DNA from: Actinoplanes derwentensis
GTDB taxonomy: Bacteria; Actinomycetota; Actinomycetes; Mycobacteriales; Micromonosporaceae
NCBI RefSeq assembly: GCF_900104725.1
Contig: NZ_LT629758.1
Span: forward strand, 9,448,001-9,512,000
Reading direction: 5' to 3'
DNA length: 64,000 nt
In this document: piece by piece, positions 50,532-59,187 of the stretch
Position numbering within the stretch: position 1 is the first letter of the stretch
Layout of the letters: every line of letters begins with the position of its first letter
The notes under the pieces: model-generated
What the model was told of the DNA's origin: nothing
The model's database searches: none
What the model saw: only the letters and a program-made list of their open reading frames with translations
Position numbers and translations under genes: made by a program

Positions 50532-51838
50532 GTGCTGCGGAGACCCGCCGTCAGGTCCTCTACTGGCGGCTGCTGGCTCGGCTCTTCGATCCCGAGGAGC
50601 AGGCGACCCTGGAATCGGGCAGCATGGCGATCGTCGGTGATCTCGGGCTGCCCGCCGCCCTGCTCGACCCGTCGGTCTCGGTGGACACCGTGGTCCAGCG
50701 GTTCCCGCAGCTGGAGGCGGAGTTCGACGGCCTGATGGCGGAGGACGGCCGGCTGCCGGAGGACGACCGGGACGGCGAGGTCCGGCGCGCTGCGCTGGTC
50801 TCGAAACTGCTGCTCAACGTGTTCGCCACCGGCACCGGCAACGTGACCGCCGAGCAGTTGCAGCGGTGGCAGTCCGACGCCGGCTGGTTCGAGCGGGCGA
50901 TGGGCTGCGAACCGGGCGAGTTGCGCGGGCGGTCCGCGGGGAACACCCCGGGGCTGGGCCAGACCCTCGCCGGGATCGAAGGTGACCTGGTCGGCCGGAT
51001 GCGGCTGCGGGAGGTGCTGGCCGACAACCGGCTCGCCAAGCAGCTCACCCCGAGCATGTCGCTGATCGAGCAGCTGCTGCGCGACAAGGACAACCTGGAC
51101 GGTGTGGCCCTGGCCAACGCCAAGGCGCTGATCCGCCGGTTCGTCGACGAGGTGGCCGAGGTGCTGCGCACCCAGGTCGCCCAGGCCAGTGCCGGGACGA
51201 TCGACCGGTCGGTGCCACCGAAACGGATCTTCCGCAACCTGGACCTGGACCGGACGATCTGGAAGAACCTGCCGAACTGGAGCCCCGAGGACGAGAAGCT
51301 CTACGTCGACCGGCTCTACTACCGGCAGACCGCGAAACGGATCGAGCCGGCTCGCCTGATCGTGGTGGTCGACCAGTCCGGGTCGATGGTCGACGCGATG
51401 GTCAACTGCACCATCCTGGCCTCGATCTTCGCCGGTCTGCCCAAGGTCGACGTGCATCTGGTGGCGTACGACACCCGTGCTCTGGACCTCACCCCGTGGG
51501 TGCACGACCCGTTCGAGGTGCTGCTGCACACCCAGCTCGGCGGCGGCACCGACGGCACGGTGGCACTCGACCTGGCCCGGCCGAAGATCACCGACCCGCG
51601 CAACAGCGTCGTGGTCTGGATCTCCGACTTCTACGAGTGGCAGGAGCAGGCCTGCTGGGACGGCTTCCAGGCGATCCACCGGTCCGGGGTCAAGTTCATC
51701 CCGGTCGGCTCGGTCAGCAGCGGCGGCCACCAGAGTGTCAACCCGTGGTTCCGGCAGCGCTTCAAGGACCAGGGCACTCCGGTCCTGTCCGGCCACATCA
51801 AGAAGCTCGTCACCGAGCTCAAGAACTTCCTCGTCTAG
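50528..51838 (+). CDS. VWA (CoxE/YehP-like) metal-site protein
   Basis: A 436-aa protein. Residues 1 to about 260 are helical. The C-terminal von Willebrand A domain, about 275-436, keeps a complete MIDAS: DQSGS from Asp282, Thr341 in GGGTDG and Asp367 in ISDFYE. Such domains bind a divalent cation and a partner protein. MoxR ATPases regularly work with a VWA partner to insert metals or remodel complexes, and the MoxR gene follows 27 bp downstream. The start overlaps the preceding gene by ATGA. Confidence 0.85.
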   Translation: MSAAETRRQVLYWRLLARLFDPEEQATLESGSMAIVGDLGLPAALLDPSVSVDTVVQRFPQLEAEFDGLMAEDGRLPEDDRDGEVRRAALVSKLLLNVFATGTGNVTAEQLQRWQSDAGWFERAMGCEPGELRGRSAGNTPGLGQTLAGIEGDLVGRMRLREVLADNRLAKQLTPSMSLIEQLLRDKDNLDGVALANAKALIRRFVDEVAEVLRTQVAQASAGTIDRSVPPKRIFRNLDLDRTIWKNLPNWSPEDEKLYVDRLYYRQTAKRIEPARLIVVVDQSGSMVDAMVNCTILASIFAGLPKVDVHLVAYDTRALDLTPWVHDPFEVLLHTQLGGGTDGTVALDLARPKITDPRNSVVVWISDFYEWQEQACWDGFQAIHRSGVKFIPVGSVSSGGHQSVNPWFRQRFKDQGTPVLSGHIKKLVTELKNFLV

Positions 51839-51865
51839 ATCAACCCCGCAAGGAGATTTTCCGCG

Positions 51866-52978
51866 ATGAGTGACATGCTGCGCGCGCCCGCCGAGGTCAA
51901 GTACGCCGAGGAACTGGACTGGCTGGAATCGGTCGACACCGGGCCCAAGCCGTTCTCCTGGCGGCTCAGCCCGAAGATGGTGCGGTTGTTCGTCCTCGGT
52001 TCGGAGCGTGCCGACGGCCTCGACCGCGAGATCGCCCCGAAGTGGTTCGGCGACCGGAGTTTCGTCGAGCGGTCCATCGTCACCCTGGCCTCCGACCGCG
52101 GCCTGCTGCTGATCGGAGACCCGGGTACCGGCAAGAGCTGGCTGGCCGAGCTGCTCTCCGCCGCGATCAGCCGCAACTCCACCCTGGTCGTGCAGGGCAC
52201 CGCCGGCACCACCGAGGACCACATCAAATACTCCTGGAACGTCTCGATGGTGATCGCCAAGGGCCAGTCCCGGGCCTCGATGATCCCCTCACCGATCATG
52301 ACGGCGATGGAGAACGGGGTGATCGGCCGGTTCGAGGAACTGACCCGGTCCACCAGCGACGTGCAGGACGCGCTGATCTCGATCCTCTCCGAGAAGTACG
52401 TGTCGATTCCCGAACTGGACGACGACAACATCGTCTTCGCCAAGCCCGGGTTCAGCATCATCGCCACCGCCAACAGCCGCGACCGGGGTGTCAACGACCT
52501 GTCCTCGGCGCTGAAACGGCGGTTCAACTTCATCCGCATCCCGGTGGTGACCAACAAGAAGAGCGAGGCGGAGATCGTCCGTTTCCGCACCGAGGAACTG
52601 CTGCGCCGGCACAACATCGAGCTGGAGGTGCCGCCGACCCTGCTCGACGTGCTGCTGCAGAGCTTCGCCGACCTGCGGGCCGCCTCCGCCGCGGCGGGCA
52701 GTGACGACGAGCGGCTCGAGTCGGCGCTGTCGACCGCCGAGCAGATCGGTGTGCTGGAGGACGCGATCCTGCACAGCAACTTCTTCGGAGCCCGCACGCT
52801 CACTTCGGCGACCCTGGCCTCGTCGCTGGTCGGATCGCTGGCCCGGCGCAGCCCGGAGGACCTGGCGATTCTCAACAAGTACTGGCACGGGGTGGTCGAG
52901 CCGCGCAGCAAGGAGCACAGCGGCGAGTGGACCGGTTTCCTGGAGGGTGGCCGCCAGGCGATTGCGACCCTGTCGTGA
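51866..52978 (+). CDS. MoxR-type AAA+ ATPase (YehL-like)
   Basis: A 370-aa AAA+ protein. Walker A GDPGTGKS at 84-91; the Walker B position reads IGRFEELTRS, with Glu157-Glu158 in place of the usual Asp-Glu; sensor 1 is IIATANSRDRG; the arginine-finger region is ALKRRFNFIRIP. The last 100 residues form the lid. MoxR proteins are chaperone-like remodelers that act with VWA proteins, here the preceding gene. AAGGAG precedes the ATG at 51866. The stop overlaps the next start by GTGA. Confidence 0.88.
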   Translation: MSDMLRAPAEVKYAEELDWLESVDTGPKPFSWRLSPKMVRLFVLGSERADGLDREIAPKWFGDRSFVERSIVTLASDRGLLLIGDPGTGKSWLAELLSAAISRNSTLVVQGTAGTTEDHIKYSWNVSMVIAKGQSRASMIPSPIMTAMENGVIGRFEELTRSTSDVQDALISILSEKYVSIPELDDDNIVFAKPGFSIIATANSRDRGVNDLSSALKRRFNFIRIPVVTNKKSEAEIVRFRTEELLRRHNIELEVPPTLLDVLLQSFADLRAASAAAGSDDERLESALSTAEQIGVLEDAILHSNFFGARTLTSATLASSLVGSLARRSPEDLAILNKYWHGVVEPRSKEHSGEWTGFLEGGRQAIATLS

Positions 52979-55755
52979 CCAGCCCTTTCGATCCGCTCCG
53001 GGATCAGTTGCTGGGTGCCGCCGAGGCTCTCGCTGACGGCCCGGCGGCGCTGCCGGAGATCCTCGCCGGGATCGTTGACGACGTCGACCACGCCCTGCGT
53101 GAGCCGCTGGAGATCTTCCCGGTCTGCCATCACTCGCCGGCCTCGGCTCTGGCGATGCTGCGGCGGCTGCGGGCGAAACAGCCCAAGGTCGTCTACCTGG
53201 AACTCTGCGAGGACCTGCGGCCGCTGCTGACCGAGCTGCGCAACTGCCGGCTCCCGGTGGCGCTGCAGGCGTTCGCCTCCGAGTTGGACGGGTTTCCCAA
53301 GGAATCGGCGCCGCTGTCGGTCATCGCGCCGATCACCGAGGCCTCCGCGGAGTACCAGGCGATCGCGTACGCGCTGGACACCCCCGGCGTCGAGCTGGTC
53401 CTGGTGGACCGGTCCACCGACCACGTCTTCCAGTGGCAGCCCGACGTCTCGTCCCCGTCCGGCAACCCGGAGCCGGAGGAGGACCTGCACGGCGACGCGG
53501 TCGGGGTGGAGATCGGTGACCTGCGGCCACGGTTCGCCGAGTTGGAGGAGCACCTGCTGCACCACGGGCGGGTGCGGCACTGGTCGGAGTGGTGGGACCA
53601 GTTCGTGGAGCAACCCCTGGCCGGGGCCGACCACGACACCTACCGGCAGGTGATGGTGCTGATCGGCAGCCTGTTCCGGCGGCTGGCCCCGCACGACACC
53701 CGGCGGTTCGCCAGCGATGAGGACCGCGAGCGCTACATGTGGACCCGGATCCGCGAGCACCTCGCCGCGTCCGGTACCGACCCGGCCGACTGCCTCTACA
53801 TCTGCGGCGCCTTCCACGCGGCCAGCCGAGTCCCCGAGGCTGGTTCGGCACCGGGGACCCCGGACTTCGCGATCACCCCGCGGACCGCGACCACCTGGCT
53901 CTACGGGCTGATCCCGTCCAGCCACTCGGCGATCGAGTCGCAGTTCGGGCTGGCACCCGGCTCGGTGTCGATCGCCGCCGCCACCTGGCAGAAACAGCTC
54001 GGCCGACTGCGGCTCACCCCGTTCCGGCTGGACGGGCAGAAGGGCACCGGCCGGAAGTCGAAGAAGGCGCTGCCCGCACCGGTCGCCGTCGCCGAGCCGG
54101 TCACCGACCACCTCACCGGCTATCTGGCCGGTCCGCCGGTGCTCGACGGGCTGGACGAGGAGGAACTGCGCGGCTGGTGTGTCGACATCGTCCGGCTGGC
54201 CCGCCGCAACGGCTACCTGTCCAGCACCGCCGACGCGATCGCCGTCTTCGAGACGTCGATCCTGCTGGCGGGGATGCGCGGCCGGGCGCGGCCGACGCCG
54301 TACGACTTCCAGGACGCCGCGGTCACCTGCATCGAGAAGGACACCGTGCCGGGCCGCCGCGACGTGCGGCGGCTCTGCGAGATCCTGCTCGGCGGCGACC
54401 GGATCGGCCAGGTCGGGTACGAGGCGCTGCCGCCGCTGGCCCGTGACGTCCACGACCGGCTCGCACCGCTCGGGCTCAACCTCGAACAGCGCAGCATCCA
54501 GCGCGCGCTGCTCGACCTGTTCGCCCAGCCCGAACTGGCCGCCTGCTCCCAGCTGCTCTGGATGCTGCGTTACCTGCTGCCCGACCAGGCGGTCCGCCCG
54601 ATCATGGGCAGCCGCAAGCTCGGGGAGAAGCACATCCAGGAGAGCTGGGACCTCGACATCGGCCGTCACCAGCGCAGCATCATCGAGTTGGGCTACGAGG
54701 GCGTCACCGTCGAGCAGGTGCTCGAACAGCGGCTGCGGCGCGACGCCTGGGATCCGAAGGCGACCGCGGCGACCGCACTCAAGGCGGTGGAGAACTCGCT
54801 GCTCTTCCTGGAGAGCCCGCGGCTCACCGACGAGCTGGGCGCCCGGGCGATCGAGCTGCTGTCGGCCGAGCGCACCGTCGACGGCGCCCCCGACGTGCTG
54901 CGCCGGATCCGCCGGTTGCTCGGGCACTACCGGGCCACCGCCCCGGTGCTGCCGGCCTGGTGCGAGCGGTTCGTCACCGCCGGGTACGCCCACTACTGCA
55001 CCCTGCTGCCGACCGCCTTCGTCGACGAGGACACCGGGGTCCGGCAGGTCGGGGCGATGCTCGGCTTCCTGTTCAGCATGGAGAGCCTGGCCCTGTCGCT
55101 GGGCTGCGACCGCACCCAGCTGGAGATCGCGGTCCGGCAGTCACACCCGGAGGCCCCGGCCAAGGTCGCCCTGCTCTGGGCGTCGCTGCACCAGCTCGGC
55201 GTGCTCCCGCTGGCCGATCTGCGGACCCGGGTCGCTGACCTGCTCGGCAACCCGCTGGTGGTGCCCTCGGTCCCGCAGTACGTCAGCGGATTCGTGCAGG
55301 CCCTCGAACCGGTGCCGCGCCTGGCGCCGTTCGTGGTGGAGACCCTGTCCCGGGTGTTCGCGCAACTGCCCGACCCGGTGCTGCTGCCATGGCTGCCGAA
55401 CCTGATCACCACGTTGAAACAGCAGGCGGCGGAGCTGGTGCCGGTGCTGACCCGGGAGGCCGGGCGCACGTTCCCGGGCAGCCTGGCGGCTCTCGACTCG
55501 TGGACGGCGCCGTGGAACGCCCCGGCCCGATCCCGCCCGGCCGCGACCGGTGTTCCGGTGGGCCCGGCTGGGGCGGTGGCGGTGCTGCTGGCGGGGCACC
55601 GGCCGGCGGCGGATGCGGTGGCTGAGCTGATCGGATGCCCGGGGGAGTGGGCACCGGCCGAGGTCGCGTCCGGTGTGGACGCGGATGCGGTGGCGCGGCT
55701 GTTGGTGGCGTACCCGCAAGCGGTGGAAGGGGTCGCGGACCTGGTCGGCGCCTGA
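52975..55755 (+). CDS. DUF5682-like large protein, last gene of MoxR/VWA operon
   Basis: A 926-aa protein from GTG 52975, four bases inside the MoxR gene. The N-terminal 320 residues have FPVCHHSPASALAMLRRLR (His52, His53) and VVYLELCEDLRPLL (Glu76, Glu79, Asp80), then VELVLVDRSTDHVF and ICGAFHAASR. These scattered His/acidic motifs suggest a metal-dependent hydrolase fold of the ChaN/erythromycin-esterase kind. The remaining 600 residues are helical, repeat-like and without known motifs. The pattern and operon position fit DUF5682 (E. coli YehM-type) proteins. The family's function is not established. An earlier in-frame start would overlap the MoxR gene by 52 bases and is unlikely. Confidence 0.75.
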   Translation: MTSPFDPLRDQLLGAAEALADGPAALPEILAGIVDDVDHALREPLEIFPVCHHSPASALAMLRRLRAKQPKVVYLELCEDLRPLLTELRNCRLPVALQAFASELDGFPKESAPLSVIAPITEASAEYQAIAYALDTPGVELVLVDRSTDHVFQWQPDVSSPSGNPEPEEDLHGDAVGVEIGDLRPRFAELEEHLLHHGRVRHWSEWWDQFVEQPLAGADHDTYRQVMVLIGSLFRRLAPHDTRRFASDEDRERYMWTRIREHLAASGTDPADCLYICGAFHAASRVPEAGSAPGTPDFAITPRTATTWLYGLIPSSHSAIESQFGLAPGSVSIAAATWQKQLGRLRLTPFRLDGQKGTGRKSKKALPAPVAVAEPVTDHLTGYLAGPPVLDGLDEEELRGWCVDIVRLARRNGYLSSTADAIAVFETSILLAGMRGRARPTPYDFQDAAVTCIEKDTVPGRRDVRRLCEILLGGDRIGQVGYEALPPLARDVHDRLAPLGLNLEQRSIQRALLDLFAQPELAACSQLLWMLRYLLPDQAVRPIMGSRKLGEKHIQESWDLDIGRHQRSIIELGYEGVTVEQVLEQRLRRDAWDPKATAATALKAVENSLLFLESPRLTDELGARAIELLSAERTVDGAPDVLRRIRRLLGHYRATAPVLPAWCERFVTAGYAHYCTLLPTAFVDEDTGVRQVGAMLGFLFSMESLALSLGCDRTQLEIAVRQSHPEAPAKVALLWASLHQLGVLPLADLRTRVADLLGNPLVVPSVPQYVSGFVQALEPVPRLAPFVVETLSRVFAQLPDPVLLPWLPNLITTLKQQAAELVPVLTREAGRTFPGSLAALDSWTAPWNAPARSRPAATGVPVGPAGAVAVLLAGHRPAADAVAELIGCPGEWAPAEVASGVDADAVARLLVAYPQAVEGVADLVGA

Positions 55756-55862
55756 CCCACCGGAAGTTACACCCGGCCTGGCGGAAAGCACCGCCGGGTC
55801 GGAGGTGCCGTTCGGCCCGGCGGTGAGGGGGCCGCCGGGCCGGGCGCGTCAGATGGATGGGG

Positions 55863-58196
55863 TTACTTCAGGTAGGTGGTGGCGTCGCCGATTCGTCCGG
55901 GGGCCGGGGTGGTGCTCGTGGAGAGGACGTAGACGCGGAGGTTGCCCTTGGCGTTGAGGCCGACGGTGAGGGAGCCTCCGGTGACGGCCCTGGTGTCGCC
56001 GGTGACCGCGTCGACGTAGGTGCCGTTCGGGATGCCGTTGAAGGTGGCGCCGTTCGAAACGGTGACCAGGGCGAAACTGTCGACGCCGTCGGCGGTGTAA
56101 CGGCGTTTGTAGGCCATGTCGCCGCTGACACCCTCGGTCGAGTACTGGCCCCTCTGCAGCGCGGGCACCGCCCGGCGGATCCGGTTCAGCCGTTGTACGT
56201 GCTTGACCAGCGGTTTCGACAGGGTGGTGGCGACCTGGCCGCTGGCTGACGAGACGACACCGTAGTCGCCGGCGGTGACACTGCCGGCGAGGTGACCGCC
56301 GTAGTAGGCACGGCCGGTGGTCTCCAGCGGGCAGGTCGGCCCGCAGTCGATCCGTTGCCCGGCCTTGAACTCGATCTCCGAGCCGTAGTACAGCGTCGGG
56401 ATGCCGCGGAACGTCCACATCAGCGTCATGTTCTCGGCCCAGGCTTCGGTGCCCTCGGCGTACCGGACCGACGACTTGTTCGGCCCGTAGTCGTGCGAAT
56501 CCACATAGACCACGTTGTAAGTGGGGTCGTTGACGGAGTCGTCCGAGTCCTTGCCGTTGTGATAGGCGTTCGACGCGTCACCGAAGTTCATGTGCATCCG
56601 CATGTCGATGATGTTCATGCCGGAGAACTTCGAGTGGTCCGGGGCGTGATAGGTGTTGCCGGTCAGGAACGCGTTGGTGCTGGTCGGCTGGTTACCCGTA
56701 CCCAAGTTGTTCTCGTAGTCGAATTGTTCGAGGGCGGCGGTCGTGTCGTCGGCGGAGTAGGTGGCCCGCTCCTTCCAGGTGAAGAATTGGGCGGAATGGT
56801 TGACCGAACCGCGGTTCCATTTGTCGTTCACGAACGCGGCGACCTCGCCGAAGATGTAGAAGTCCCGGGCTCTGGTGGCACCATATTTCGCCGTCAGGTG
56901 GTTCTGGAGGGCGGGCAGGAAACGGCGGTTCCAGGTGACCCGTGGGATGTGCACGGCGGTGTCGATGCGGAATCCGTCCACGCCCATGTCGATGTACTTC
57001 TGGTACGCGCCGATCAGATAGTCCTGCACCACGGCGTTCTCGGTGTTCAGGTCGGCGAGGTCCTCGTGCAGCCAGCAGGACCGGGCGTCCTCGCCCTCCC
57101 AGTTGCCGATCCAGCACTGGTGGAAGAGGCTCGGCGGGAACATCTTGGCGGTCGGCGACGGCCATTGACAGTGGTAGAGCGAGTAGCCCTCGGCGCTCTT
57201 CCCGCCGGTCGGGGTGCCGAAGTCCGGGCAGGTGTTGCCGGCCGGGGCGGTGCCGTTCCACAGATCGCCGTTGTAGGTGTTGCCGGTGCTGTTCTCGTCG
57301 AGCGGGTGGTAGGTCTTACCGGCGACCTTCTCGCTGTAGTACCAGCTCCACTGGCTGTCGCGGACGCCGTAGACGGTCGGGGTGTAAAGACCCTTCGCAC
57401 CCCACCGGGACGTGTGGTTGAAGACCACGTCCTGGTAGATCTTCAGGCCTTTGGCGTGGGCCGCGTCGATCAGATTCTGATAAGAGGCGCCGTCCGACTC
57501 CAGTCGCGGGTCGACCTCGTAGAAGTCGTGACCGTGATAGCCGTGGAAGTCGTAATCGGAGCGGTTCAGCACCACCGGGGTGATCCAGACGGCGGAGAAA
57601 CCGAGCCCTTTGATGTAGTCGAGTCTGTCGACCAGGCCCTGGAAATCGCCCCGGAACATCGGGTCGCCGTTGGCGGCGTTACCGGACTTGACGTGCTGGC
57701 TGCCGCCCCGGTTGTTGGTGGTGTCGCCGTCGTTGAAACGGGCGGTGAGGACGAAGTAGATGCTGTCCTTGCGGGGGTCACCGCCGAGCATCTCGCCACT
57801 GGTCGGCGGCGGCGCCGGGGACGGAGTGGGCGGTGGTGTGGTGGTGCAGGGGGCGGTTGATCCGACGGCACCTGCAGAGACCGTGACGATGCCCGTACCC
57901 ACGCGGTAGTTGCCGCCGTTGTTGTTGTCCCAGGTCCCGGAGCCGTTGTTGAAGACGACCTGCATGCCGGTGGCGCCGCCGAGATCGAGTTCCTTGACGT
58001 GCCAGCCGGCGCAACCGCTGTCGGCGCTCATCGGGACGCCGGGCACGCTGGTCCAGGACCCGCCGTCGGCGGCGTAGTGGATGTTCACCGTCGACCAGGC
58101 CGGTGGCGCCTGGTAGTAGACGGTCACGCTCGTCGTCGCGGGTGCGGTGGGTGGGCCGGTCAGGAGCAGCAGTAGTACGGCGAGCATCCGGGACAC
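55863..58196 (-). CDS. Secreted alpha-amylase (GH13) with N-terminal starch-binding-type module
   Basis: A 777-aa exported enzyme from GTG 58196 (GGAGG four bases upstream; ATG 58187 and ATG 58244 are alternatives). A signal peptide (MLAVLLLLLTGPPTAPA) is followed by a CBM25/26-like module (VTVYYQAPPAWSTVNIHYAA, GCAGWHVKELDLGG) and a Thr/Pro linker. The GH13 barrel has DVVFNHTS (region I), GFRIDTAVHI with nucleophile Asp412, FGEVAAF with acid/base Glu451, and VDSHDYG with Asp569. A C-terminal all-beta domain closes it. It degrades starch or pullulan outside the cell. CTTGCAAG upstream suggests control by a MalR-type LacI regulator. Confidence 0.93.
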   Translation of the reverse strand: MSRMLAVLLLLLTGPPTAPATTSVTVYYQAPPAWSTVNIHYAADGGSWTSVPGVPMSADSGCAGWHVKELDLGGATGMQVVFNNGSGTWDNNNGGNYRVGTGIVTVSAGAVGSTAPCTTTPPPTPSPAPPPTSGEMLGGDPRKDSIYFVLTARFNDGDTTNNRGGSQHVKSGNAANGDPMFRGDFQGLVDRLDYIKGLGFSAVWITPVVLNRSDYDFHGYHGHDFYEVDPRLESDGASYQNLIDAAHAKGLKIYQDVVFNHTSRWGAKGLYTPTVYGVRDSQWSWYYSEKVAGKTYHPLDENSTGNTYNGDLWNGTAPAGNTCPDFGTPTGGKSAEGYSLYHCQWPSPTAKMFPPSLFHQCWIGNWEGEDARSCWLHEDLADLNTENAVVQDYLIGAYQKYIDMGVDGFRIDTAVHIPRVTWNRRFLPALQNHLTAKYGATRARDFYIFGEVAAFVNDKWNRGSVNHSAQFFTWKERATYSADDTTAALEQFDYENNLGTGNQPTSTNAFLTGNTYHAPDHSKFSGMNIIDMRMHMNFGDASNAYHNGKDSDDSVNDPTYNVVYVDSHDYGPNKSSVRYAEGTEAWAENMTLMWTFRGIPTLYYGSEIEFKAGQRIDCGPTCPLETTGRAYYGGHLAGSVTAGDYGVVSSASGQVATTLSKPLVKHVQRLNRIRRAVPALQRGQYSTEGVSGDMAYKRRYTADGVDSFALVTVSNGATFNGIPNGTYVDAVTGDTRAVTGGSLTVGLNAKGNLRVYVLSTSTTPAPGRIGDATTYLK

Positions 58197-58295
58197 GGGG
58201 CCTCCAACCACCGCAGGGAAACACGGGCGAAATCCCGCGTTCACATGAGGGGGAAGCTAGCAACTTCTTTCAATGTCTGGAAGAGCCTGCACTCC

Positions 58296-58305
58296 TCTTG
58301 CAAGA
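58296..58305. promoter_or_regulatory. CTTGCAAG palindrome upstream of the amylase
   Basis: TCTTGCAAGA is a perfect 10-bp palindrome about 100 bp upstream of the amylase start. CTTGCAAG-type boxes are known operators of MalR/Reg1 regulators ahead of actinobacterial amylase genes. A TGAAAG-type half-site (CTTTCA at 58268-58273) lies nearby. The assignment is from memory of the motif. Confidence 0.45.
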
Positions 58306-58314
58306 AGATGCGAT

Positions 58315-58449
58315 TCAGCGCCGGGCGGCCATCGACTCGACCGCGCCGATCAGCATGTCGGCGCAGAACGCGTAGTAGCGCTCGATGTCCGGCTCGTCGC
58401 GATACGACGCCGCCAGCTCGATCATCTTCGGAAAGCGGTCCATCGACAT
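58315..58449 (-). pseudogene. C-terminal remnant of a TetR-family regulator
   Basis: A 44-codon stretch, MSMDRFPKMIELAASYRDEP and YYAFCADMLIGAVESMAARR, ending in TGA at 58315-58317. It has the look of the last two helices of a TetR ligand domain. There is no DNA-binding part. It lies in frame directly after the stop codon of the PnuC gene, so a fusion or deletion junction is possible. Confidence 0.5.
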
Positions 58450-58476
58450 GCTCTCCAGGTGGATGCTGCGGCGCCC

Positions 58477-59172
58477 TCAGGCTGGAACCGGCGACACCGC
58501 GGCCGACCGGGAGATCCGCGTCCAGACCACGAAACCCCAGATGACGAAGAGCAGGTAGACGGCGTAGAGGACCGCCGACGGGTAGTAGCCGAAGTGCAGC
58601 AGCTCGGGCACTCCGACCAGGTCCACGGCGATCCAGCAGAGCCAGAATTCGACCCAGCCGCGGGCCATCGCGTAGGTGGCCAGCATCGAGCCGACGAAGA
58701 TCCACGAGTCGGCCAGGTAGTACCACCACGGCACCGGAAAACCGGCGCCGACCTCGCGGAACACCACGAAGCAGACGGCCACCGCGGCCAGCGCGAGCGG
58801 AATGAAGGTCAGCCGTTGCCGGTGGGTGGCCCAGCGCGGGACCACGGCGGTGCCGTGGTCCCGCCGCTTGTTGCGCCGCCAGGCCCACCAGCCGTAGACG
58901 CTGGTGATCAGGAAGAACACCTGACGGGCGGCCTGGCCGTAGAGAGGGGTGCCCTGATCGTTGCCGACGGCCTGGCCCAGGAAGACGGTGAACAGCAGCA
59001 CGTTGCCGACGATCCCGACCGGCCAGGCCCAGTAGTTGCGGCGCAACCCGAGCAGCGCCGAACCCAGCCCGAACGCGTTGCCGACGATCTCCCGCCAATA
59101 GATCGACTGCCCGTCGGTCACCTGCCACTTGGCTTCGTAGAAGGCGGTCAGGAGCTGATCTATCCAGGTCAC
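58477..59172 (-). CDS. pnuC: PnuC-type nicotinamide riboside/vitamin transporter
   Basis: A 231-aa membrane protein with seven predicted spans. NYWAWPVGIVGNVLLFTVFL and the pair DSWIFVGSMLATYAMARGWV and EFWLCWIAVDLVGVPELLHF are the ligand-binding Trp/Asn-rich helices of PnuC. Family members carry nicotinamide riboside, riboflavin or thiamine by facilitated diffusion. The start is 15 bp from the divergent CorA start, so no riboswitch can be present in the leader. Which vitamin is carried is undecided. Confidence 0.88.
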   Translation of the reverse strand: MTWIDQLLTAFYEAKWQVTDGQSIYWREIVGNAFGLGSALLGLRRNYWAWPVGIVGNVLLFTVFLGQAVGNDQGTPLYGQAARQVFFLITSVYGWWAWRRNKRRDHGTAVVPRWATHRQRLTFIPLALAAVAVCFVVFREVGAGFPVPWWYYLADSWIFVGSMLATYAMARGWVEFWLCWIAVDLVGVPELLHFGYYPSAVLYAVYLLFVIWGFVVWTRISRSAAVSPVPA

Positions 59173-59187
59173 GGCTTATCGTATGCC

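Noticed and set aside
51835..54993. Open frame of more than 1000 codons on the minus strand under the MoxR/DUF5682-like genes
   Set aside because: A shadow of the real genes on the plus strand, without start signals or conserved motifs.
58245..58470. Complete TetR gene beside the amylase
   Set aside because: Only the last helices are present; no helix-turn-helix sequence is found in any frame between PnuC and the amylase.
59173..59187. Riboswitch in front of pnuC
   Set aside because: Only 15 bp separate the two divergent start codons, too short for any known vitamin riboswitch.
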